From Beroe ovata (lineage: Eukaryota; Ctenophora; Nuda; Beroida; Beroidae), in the NCBI GenBank assembly GCA_946803715.1, contig CAMPET010000033.1, forward strand, positions 266,573-290,956: a stretch of 24,384 bases of DNA. Reading direction: 5' to 3'. The first letter of the stretch is position 1; each line of letters opens with the position of its first letter. This document shows positions 11,452 to 19,090 of this stretch, one piece after another. The notes under the pieces are model-generated. The model was given only the letters and a program-made list of their open reading frames with translations. It searched no databases and was not told the origin of the DNA. The position numbers and the translations under genes are program-made.

Positions 11452-11639
11452 GACTTAAATTAAATTTGCTTTGTTAAATCTGTTATATCATAGATGCAAC
11501 CAGGAAAATTATCAATAGTGGAAAGGTATCAAAAACATCAACCTCTCTGTGTAAGGGTATAGACCATAAAAGAAAGGCATAGAAAATTATGAATTCTCAA
11601 ATGACAAAACATTTACCTATTACAAAGTTGTAGGTCACA

Positions 11640-11806
11640 TTTTCGTATAAGGGGTAGACAAAGAATGTTTGGAAGATGGCACAAAATAAGTACAAGCCTG
11701 CAGATGTTATCTGTCCACTATTTCTTGCTCGCACACAAGAAACAAGGCTAAAGCTAAATATGATAAATAATTCTTCGTCTAGGTCACCCATAAGGCATTA
11801 GCCTTG
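11640..11806. repeat. Copy 1 of a near-identical 165-bp duplication
   Basis: The sequence from TTTTCGTATAAGGGGTAGAC to TAAGGCATTAGCC recurs 240 bp downstream with only a few differences. It includes CAGATGTTATCTG and a TTTCTTG..CAAGAAA inverted repeat, both also seen in the neighbouring foldback repeats. Confidence 0.85.
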
Positions 11807-11816
11807 TAGGATTTTA

Positions 11817-11873
11817 CCCTACCGTCGGTGCGCGCGATTTCAGATTTTCAATCCGCCCCGACGGTAGGGCGGA
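11817..11873. repeat. GC-rich nested inverted repeats beside the N
   Basis: CCCTACCGTCGG (11817-11828) is perfectly inverted at 11858-11869. A second pair, TCCGCCC (11852-11858) and GGGCGGA (11867-11873), is nested over the right arm. The sequence is far more GC-rich than its flanks and ends six bases before the single N at 11879. Confidence 0.7.
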
Positions 11874-11879
11874 ATTTAN

Positions 11880-12049
11880 TTTTCGTATAAGGGGTAGACA
11901 AAGAATGTTTGGTAGATGGCACAAAAAAGTACAAGCCTGTAGATGTTATCTGTCCAGTGTTTCTTGCTCGCACACAAGAAACAAGGCTAAAGCTAAATAT
12001 GACAAATAATTCTTCGTCTATAGGTCACCAATAAGGCATTAGCCATTAA
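11880..12049. repeat. Copy 2 of the near-identical duplication
   Basis: This is the second copy of the 11640-11806 unit, starting one base after an N. Differences are scattered substitutions and 1-2 base indels, the level expected of alleles or a recent duplication. Confidence 0.85.
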
Positions 12050-12089
12050 GGCCTTATGGATGACCTAGACGAAGAAGGCCTAGACGAAG
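12012..12089. repeat. Inverted repeat CTTCGTCTA..TAGACGAAG
   Basis: The right end of copy 2 (12012-12037) is followed by an inverted version at 12051-12074 (GCCTTATGGATGACCTAGAC then GAAG), plus a partial repeat GGCCTAGACGAAG at 12077-12089. It looks like a terminal inverted repeat or a foldback end. Confidence 0.65.
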
Positions 12090-12103
12090 CTAAGAAGGCA
12101 TAG

Positions 12104-12480
12104 CTGTTCCCGCGCTGCTTGACCCAAATACTCCGGGCACAGTGCACCGCGCGGCTCTTTTTCTGATCACCGAGTTGTAGGATTCCTTTACCGGAAGTTA
12201 TCTGTTTACTGCTTCTTGTGCGCGGCCCTATACTACAATCGCATCGATCAATGACAACTGCGCGGCGCCGACGCGGTAGTGGAAAAATGGGCGCACTTCT
12301 GCTCAAGTTTCTCGTTGTCAGTGCAGATGTTACCTGACCTGTTTCTTGCGCGAGCGCGCCTTTATCATTTATCGATGAAGGCGCCGCGCGCGAGAAACTG
12401 AGGTCAGATAAAATCTGACAAGTTTAATTTCTCGTGTGCGCGAGAAACAGAAATCAGATAATATCTGACATGTTCAATCC
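12104..12480. mobile_element. Foldback (MITE-like) repeat cluster
   Basis: An imperfect inverted repeat has arms of about 39-40 bp at 12324-12362 and 12378-12417 and a 15-base loop. The arms contain CTGACCT, TTTCT(T/C)GCGCG and GGCGCCTT-type words. Further half-arms occur near 12191-12225 and 12428-12475, the latter with a TTTCTCG..CGAGAAA palindrome. At 12104-12138 a 35-bp stretch recurs with three mismatches at 19671-19705. No transposase frame is present, so any mobility would be non-autonomous. Confidence 0.6.
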
Positions 12481-12551
12481 TAGTTCTGAATTCTGATGCA
12501 ACATCACATTCACAATTCACATATTAACAAAACATGGTACATAAAACTCAC

Positions 12552-12557
12552 TTTATT
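12552..12557 (-). terminator. Poly(A) signal of alanine aminotransferase
   Basis: AATAAA on the minus strand lies about 130 bases past the stop of the alanine aminotransferase gene, a normal distance. Confidence 0.55.
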
Positions 12558-12685
12558 TAAAAGAAGTTAAGAACCTGGTAAAAACTTCAGATGAAAATTA
12601 TACGACTTTAAGCTTTAGTTCCCAAGATAGTCATACGTTAGTCCTCTCTGATCAGAGATCATATCAGAAGCAGTTTAAGCTTGAA

Positions 12686-15600
12686 TTAACTGTACTTTTC
12701 TGTAAATTCGACATGGAACTGAGCCAACTTTTCCAGGAACACGATCAGCTGCTCCTTGGGAGGCAGGATGGTCATCCGGAAGTGGAAAGTTCCAGGGATC
12801 TGCCAAAAGCCACTGCCTGGTACCACACAAATTCCAGTATGCTCGAGTAGTTCCAGACAGTAGAAGAAATCAGGCTGCATTCCTTTGCTTTCAGCTAACT
12901 CAACCACCTTCTCGGGGATCTCAACTCTTGGGAAAGCGTACATTGCGCCTTGGAGCGGATTGCAAACTATGCCCGGGATTTCATTCAGCTTTTGGTGAAC
13001 GAGAACTGACCGTTCTTTCAGAGATCGGAGAACAGCCTTTGTCTCGGTGTGATATAACTCAGCTGCATCGCTGGTCGGCGGTTTGATCATACAGCTGAGT
13101 GCAACTTGACCAGCAGTTGATGAACATAGGGACGCAGATATCAGCTTTTGGAGCATGGCCTTCACTTCGGGGTCAAAGTTAGTCATCTCACAATACCCAC
13201 CCCTCAACCCACACTCACCCATAAATCCCTTAGACACCGAGTGGAATGATGCAAGTGGCTGGTTATCATAATCAGGGCCGAGATCTCTGAGGATTTTCTT
13301 GAACGAAGTAAATGAGTCCGCATCACCCCAAATGTTGTCTTGATACACCTCGTCAGCCATTATCAAGAGGTCGTGACGGTTCGCAAATTTGATTATCTCC
13401 GCAATGTTTTCAGGAGGCAAATTCTGGCCCGTTGGGTTACCTGGAGTTGAAATAAGTGGTTCATGAACAGTAATTGAGGAGTGATTGTTCGAGAAATAAC
13501 GTCAGGAAATATGTTCTGATGAGTCGAATTTTAGAGCTGAGTAACGTACGTACGTTACGCGCGCGTTGCGCGCTTGAATTTGAGAAGTGAAGACATGGAA
13601 ATTGCGTTCGGCGCTAGCGCGTGCCGTCACAACTTCTACATGCATGTCACATTCACTCATCATGGCCGTGCAAACAAAGAAACGCAACCATCGAAACAAA
13701 TGAAGGAATGGGAAGACAAACCTGGGTTTATCACGCAAATAGCTTTCGGAACACAGATCGATTTAGCATCGTTGTATGCTCGCTCCAGTTCACTCACATC
13801 CAGCGTCCAGTTTTTACTTTCGTTCATATAGTAACTGATCTGAAAATGTAAGTGTTCATAGGGGTGTGCTGTGTGTCATATATTACTTGTTTGTTTGTGT
13901 GTGTGAGCAATGTGCTTGTTGGTTTCTCATTATTGAGGTGGGAAACAGGAAGTTGTTCCACTCATCACAACATTTTTAGGTGTGAACGTGAATTCCGTCT
14001 TACATAATATTCCCTGTCTTCTAGCGGTTGTCACGTGAACAAAATGAAGAATAATCACTGTAATTTGCATATTTGACGGTGTTTACCAGATGAGCATTGA
14101 ATTCCGCTGTACAAGCAGAGTAGAGCGGATACTGGGGAATCGGGATCATGAATCCTGGTTTCTCATTCCCATCTTTCATCGTAAGAACCAGCTTCATTAT
14201 GTTCTGAAACAATGAAAATCGTTAAAACAGGAGGAAAGAGAAATTAACGGTTCGTATCTAACATATGGACAGAGACAGTGAACTCAGTAGAGAAGGGGAT
14301 CTTGATTAAAGTAAGCCGACTATCAATGGATCAGATAACGGGTATAGGATTGGCCGACAATCATCATGTATTATGGTCGGAACTCTGTACACAGAAACAA
14401 ACCTTGATGCATCCACTGGCCCCAGTACCGATGAAAATATCAGTGGGATCAGCTGGGTAGCCGTCCCTATTGGAAATGTACTCAGCAATGTGGTCTCTTA
14501 CCACACTTATACCAGGCGATTCGGTATACGCTCCTAGAGAAAGAGGGAACTTTAGAATCATAAGTACTGGATATCATCATGTGACGAAGCATGGAATTGT
14601 GGTCGATGATAGAAAGAAAACAAATCTCACGGTCTCACACAGTAAACACTTATACTTATCACAGCTCTGCAAAACTCACAACTCACAACTCACCAACTCT
14701 TAACTTACTGCTCACCTATACTGCCACCGCCGACCCCACCAAGTATGTCAGAAGCTCTCTTGACAGCATCGCTACTGAAACACGAGCTCGCCGTCTCGAT
14801 AAGAATGGGGTTCATCGTTAACGCTATCGTCTGGGAATGGAGTATATATGAGGATTACTTACCAAAACTCCTTATTCTTAGCCATCTACCAAGGATAAGA
14901 GGATAGGTTTTTTTGTATGCTGAGGGATTCCTTTTAAGATGAGGTTTAAACGCATTTGTCGACAGATATACATCCGATAATAAATATGTGGTATCTTGTT
15001 ACAGATTTACTATCACGTGACGTCACCAGGGTAACGCAGCGTTACCCATATCGCGTGACGTCACCAGAGTAACGCAGCGTTACCTTTATCACGTGATACA
15101 CAGAACTTATTATAGTACAAACAGCAGACATATTATCGCAGAAACATATGACCACATATATGAAGAGTGCGTGATTTTATTTGAGGCGCGGACAAACCAT
15201 CTCCAATTTCAGCGTATCTTGACTGTGCTTGTGTGTGCTGTGTGCACTGTGTCGTATTTTTTGAGTTTAATTTATTGCTTCGCTACTTTTGTCGTCTTCT
15301 AAAGCGTATCTGCCATTCCATTCAGTGATTGTGTCTCATAAAATCCAAACCCCCTTTTCGCAGACCATGTCCCTCTCCCTCCTATCTCTACAGCTTCTCC
15401 TACCCTGCCTCGCACTCGCATACGACTGCTACGACCAGAAGTGTCGAGGTATGGGTAACTATGCAGACACCTACATCACTTGCGACCAGGAGTTCAACCA
15501 CTGCGACTCTGACCCCATGGTGGGCGGGTTTCCTTTGTGCCGGGGCGGGCACCCGGGTGCGGGAGTTTACTGCCGGAACACCGCATACTTCTGCGACACA

Positions 15601-16481
15601 GACGACAATGGTATCGCGTCCTGCAACTACCCTACCAACGACTGGCTGATAATCGGGCTGTCGCTAGCTGGTGGCGTGGTGCTTGTGATAATCATAGTGT
15701 GTTGCTGTGTGAGGATGCAGCGACCAGTCAGCCACACCTTCATCATTCAGCCTGGTAACACCGACTCCCACCCGTGGGTGGTGCAGAGCTCCTCCGGGAA
15801 ACCAGTGCTGCTACAGCAACCTGGTGACCCAGGGTACGGGTCGACGGGTGACACAAGACTAACACTGGATTGTAAGCCTAGTGGTGGCGAGGAGGGGTTA
15901 GAGCCACCACCGTATGAGGAGGTGAGCCCGTCAGCGCCGCCGCCTCCTAACGAGTACAATGACATTTATCCGAGCATATGAACCAGTGAGGATAAACTAT
16001 ATTCAGAGTTAATCGGATTTGAATTTTGAATAGTTTTGAGATACATTCCTGTGTCAAGTATCTGTTCCCACAATAATGTATCTCATATTTTCCTCACCTC
16101 CCTTACGAAGGAGATTGGTTTTTGTCCCATGGCGTGCGCATCGCCGATATTGGCTCTGATTACTTGGGAGAATGGTAATTCTCCTGTTCCCTGGGTAGAG
16201 TTTATGAGAGTGAAAATGTCCACTCAGAAACAACATTAGTTCGACCAAGTATGGTACGGCAATGAGGCATAGTGATATTCAGCAACATCCTGATGGAGTC
16301 GTCATGTTAACAATGTTAACAATGTCAACATTGTTAACAGCCCCACCTGTTTAAGATCCTTCTCGAGCTCGCTAGCTCGTATGACGATGGGTCCCCGTAC
16401 CGCGTACTGCATCTCCTTGACACACGGGTTCATGTTGGATAGACTGAGCATGCTGATAGCTCCCTTCCTGAGGTGTGCCAT
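12686..16481 (-). CDS. GPT: Alanine aminotransferase (PLP-dependent)
   Basis: The enzyme interconverts alanine + 2-oxoglutarate and pyruvate + glutamate with pyridoxal phosphate. Exons are 16481-16347, 16190-16098, 14830-14716, 14533-14403, 14203-14087, 13839-13722 and 13440-12686 (1464 nt, 487 aa; human ALT1 is 496). All phases fit. The first exon carries [18 protein letters not shown], the second the substrate-site [17 protein letters not shown], the third [11 protein letters not shown], the fourth IGTGAS, the sixth/seventh the INPGNPTG cofactor loop, and the seventh DEVYQD and the Schiff-base lysine in [11 protein letters not shown] (K about 307) and ends [15 protein letters not shown]. 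The second intron is 1,267 bp and contains an unrelated plus-strand gene. The start is the first ATG in exon 1; a TTTTCAACC..CATTCAG acceptor-like stretch just before it means a 5' exon may exist. No clear mitochondrial presequence is seen. Confidence 0.94.
13541..13558. repeat. Perfect 18-bp palindrome
   Basis: GTAACGTACGTACGTTAC is a perfect palindrome inside the sixth alanine aminotransferase intron, followed by a CG-rich GCGCGCGTTGCGCGC stretch. Its GTAACG..CGTTAC ends match the palindrome core of the 15011-15098 array. Confidence 0.8.
15011..15098. promoter_or_regulatory. 38-bp tandem array with CRE and E-box sites
   Basis: Two 38-bp units (15011-15048, 15049-15086) and a third start (15087-15098) are present. 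Each full unit contains a full palindromic CRE, GTGACGTCAC (TGACGTCA at 15018-15025 and 15056-15063), and a GTAACGC-A-GCGTTAC palindrome. CACGTG E-boxes occur at 15014-15019 and 15090-15095. The array lies 269 bp upstream of the ATG of the nested plus-strand gene and within the second intron of alanine aminotransferase, so it could serve either gene. Regulatory function is an inference from the site content. Confidence 0.6.
15367..15981 (+). CDS. Shisa/WBP1-like single-pass membrane adaptor, nested gene
   Basis: This single-exon frame encodes 204 aa. A signal peptide (1-18, cleavage likely before YDC) is followed by an ectodomain with eight cysteines (21, 26, 39, 46, 58, 69, 76, 86), one membrane helix (about 94-114) ending in CCC (possible palmitoylation), and a cytosolic tail rich in Pro, Gly and Ser. 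The tail contains PPPY (180-183), a WW-domain ligand, and PSAP (188-191), a TSG101-type ligand. Type I topology, Cys-rich head and PPxY tail are the pattern of the Shisa/WBP1/VOPP1 group of adaptors, but no specific ortholog is recognised. It lies entirely within the second intron of alanine aminotransferase on the opposite strand. The ATG at 15367 is the first ATG in this frame after the preceding stop. No AATAAA is seen close downstream. Confidence 0.85.
   Translation: MSLSLLSLQLLLPCLALAYDCYDQKCRGMGNYADTYITCDQEFNHCDSDPMVGGFPLCRGGHPGAGVYCRNTAYFCDTDDNGIASCNYPTNDWLIIGLSLAGGVVLVIIIVCCCVRMQRPVSHTFIIQPGNTDSHPWVVQSSSGKPVLLQQPGDPGYGSTGDTRLTLDCKPSGGEEGLEPPPYEEVSPSAPPPPNEYNDIYPSI
16315..16338. repeat. 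11-bp-arm hairpin beside a 5' splice site
   Basis: GTTAACAATGT (about 16315-16325) and ACATTGTTAAC (16328-16338) form a perfect stem with a two-base loop. It lies in alanine aminotransferase intron 1, about 8 bases beyond the donor GT at 16346-16345. Confidence 0.75.
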
Positions 16482-16530
16482 AAACCTGAATGTTCTGGTC
16501 AGGTTGAAAAGAATGTATCAGTCGGTAATC

Positions 16531-16586
16531 AGTATGTATCAGTCAGTATGTATCAGTCAGTATGTATCAGTCAGTATGTATCAGTC
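16531..16586. repeat. 14-bp tandem repeat, four perfect copies
   Basis: AGTATGTATCAGTC is repeated at 16531-16544, 16545-16558, 16559-16572 and 16573-16586, with a degenerate copy near 16511-16530. It lies about 50 bp upstream of the alanine aminotransferase start codon, in the 5' UTR or promoter. Confidence 0.9.
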
Positions 16587-17420
16587 AGTGGTCCCTTGAG
16601 TTCAGTTAAATTCACTACTTAGCTACACATGAGTTCATTCATAGGGGCTCTGGGATTTTATAATGCTGTCATGTTCACATCGAGTGTCAGCGAAAATCTC
16701 ATTTTAACTGATCACTGAAATCATTGCTCCTTGCATAAATATCTAGAATTTGTACACACAAACAATGATAGAAGTTTCAAATAATGGGAAATAATATCAT
16801 GAAATAACCGATTATACAGTGTACGAAGCAACTTCAATAGCATCATCAAACAGTGTGATTTTACCAACAATTAATCCATGAAATCAGGAACGATTAGGTG
16901 ACCAAAACACTGCCGAACTTACCAATCAAAGTAGTATGTGTACGCTACAGTTAACTATCGACAAATATAAGTATGGGGCAAAACTCTAAGAAAGTCTCTA
17001 ATGAAAACAATGGGTCTTTTCGGTGACTTTGAGAACACGAGTCGGGGTTAAGCATGTGATAAGAAAGCTGTCTTCTTATCGTCAGCAAAGTTATCAGATT
17101 TCAAGATACAGTAATCTCATTATTTTAAATATTATTTCGACGTCAAGTATATGTTATACGATAGAATGAGAGTTTGTCTCGTGAGTCACAACATGGAGAC
17201 GTGAAAAGTCTATGCAAGGTGTCACAATCAGGGAAGCCAGCTTCTTTGATTACACGTCGCACAGTTGACCATCACCTACTTATCCGCTATTATAGACGGA
17301 TCATATAGCGTAACTATAACAATATAGATGACTAAAAAACGTGTCTCTCTCTCTCCTCCTCATATCCCTCCTTCTCCTCATATCCCTCCTCCTCTCTCCT
17401 CAGCAACACTTTCCTCATCT
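16587..17420. other. Intergenic region upstream of alanine aminotransferase
   Basis: I see no gene. It contains the 5' flank of alanine aminotransferase and the 3' flank of PSMD3. Near 17346-17401 there is a pyrimidine-rich imperfect tandem repeat (TCCTCATATCCCTCCT twice). Confidence 0.55.
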
Positions 17421-19090
17421 CTATAACAACCCATCATCCTCTTCCTCGGCGATTTCCTTGGCATACTCCAGATCCTGCTGCTCTCTTTCCCGCTGCTTCT
17501 GAGCGTCTTCCAGGTTATCGTTGTACGATTTGGGCGGGAATCGCATCGCTTTGATGCTGTGATTGTGAATGTCAAGACAAAACCGGATTCGCTCGTGGTA
17601 CGCTTTCAGGGGTTCGTTAGTGCTGTACAAGTCAACACTGCTGCTACTCTGCATGTAACCATGCTCGTGATCGATTGTTGCTTCAATGACACCGTCATGA
17701 ATCGCCTGGACGGGATTTGGGTTAGTGAGTTCTGTTTTGATGAAGAAATGAAAATACAAACAACACTAGGGAGATAACAAGCACCCACTATATTTGATAT
17801 TCATCTTTGCTACTTAACAAAGTTATGAATGGGACTCACTTTTGCTATGATATACTCGGCATCTTCGGGACTATCCAGCTGGAGCTTCTCAGCAACATCA
17901 GCCAAGCTTATTCTGCTGTAGCTAGCTGCAACACTCTTGATACCTGGGGAGAAGAAATGAAAATCAAATCGAGCAATCTTCATGTACAATTTTGTCTGAT
18001 GAAACAGTTGATATCTACCTGTTTTAATCACATTGTGACGCAATCGGTTAATCAGGGTCAGTGTTCCTTCCTTCATGAACTTTTCAGAGTACTTCTCTAG
18101 AACCACAGAGAATTTTCCAAGGTCACCCGCCAAAACAGCCTGAGTGAGCTGAAGGTAAGGCTGAAGAGATAGCCGAAGGTGCTGATCTCTGAAGGTTTGT
18201 CGTTCAGGGACCTCCCCAAGAAGTAGTTGAACAACAACCAGCAATTTTGTCGCAGCTTGCTTGAATCCTACTGCAGCGTTTTGTGGTGCTTTTCTGATTG
18301 CTTGGTTTAGGTTCTTGAAAGCCTCTGAATAATCTAGCTGAGTCGCCTTTATCTTTCCAAGATAGAACAGGTATCTAGCACTCTCATTGTTATTTGCTTG
18401 TTCAGGGAACGTGGTCTTACTGATAAGTTTCTCAGCCTGCTCATAGAGATTGTAATGGATGTAGTTGCGGAGCAAAAGATTGAGAAGCATAGCTTGTCCT
18501 TCAGTATCATGGCGTAGAGTGGATGTACGTAATCTTCCATGAAGAAGTGTTCTTACTTCATGCAGTCTTCCAGCCATTTCAAATGCTCTGCTGTAGTAGA
18601 AGAAACATCTTGCACCAAGAATGTGTATGGTTGGTTTGTTCAATGACATAACTCGATTGATCAATGCTTGTGCACATGGTATGCTGTCATTGATTCTATT
18701 ATTGTCCAGGAGACTTATTAATGCAAGGAGATGAACATAGATTTCAGTCAGTATACTCCTTACATGAGGCTTTTCTTCGATGCTCTCCGAATTTGGGAAA
18801 TATCCCAAGAGGGTTGATTTGAAATCATAAGACTCAGATACATATACCTTACAAATGTGGGAGAGAACTGCATCATTTAGTCTCTTTCTTGTAGAAGATA
18901 GCTGTCTAAGAACTCTTTGCACAAATCTCGGCTCTTTATTAACAATGCTCTTTTCAATGATGGTGATATGTTCCTTTATATCCTCAATTGTTAAAGCATT
19001 GATTTCAGATTGTGGCTTAGGTGCATCCTCTTTCATTTCAACATCAGTGTCTTTAGGTTCACTCTTCTTATTGGAAGTTTTAGAAGCCAT
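17421..19090 (-). CDS. PSMD3: 26S proteasome regulatory subunit Rpn3/PSMD3
   Basis: Rpn3 is a PCI-domain scaffold of the 19S lid of the 26S proteasome. Exons 19090-18019, 17943-17840 and 17705-17421 (1072+104+285 nt) join in phases 1 and 0 to give 486 aa (human 534, which has a longer N-terminus). The N-terminal tail is charged; residues about 30-270 are helical repeats (for example [18 protein letters not shown]). The PCI part contains [20 protein letters not shown] across exon 2 and [20 protein letters not shown] in exon 3. The C-terminus has [28 protein letters not shown] and an acidic end. Introns are 75 and 134 bp with GTAGAT/GTGAGT donors. The ATG at 19090 is the first Met, followed by a typical Lys/Glu-rich leader. 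Confidence 0.96.

Noticed and set aside
14774-14880. Alternative alanine aminotransferase start (ATGGCTAAGAATAAGG near 14880, spliced to 14774)
   Set aside because: It would remove the conserved ANIGD substrate loop, and the exon beginning at 14830 in phase with 16098 matches the family better.
16531-16586. CRISPR-like direct repeats
   Set aside because: Units are contiguous 14-mers with no spacers, in a eukaryotic locus; this is a minisatellite.
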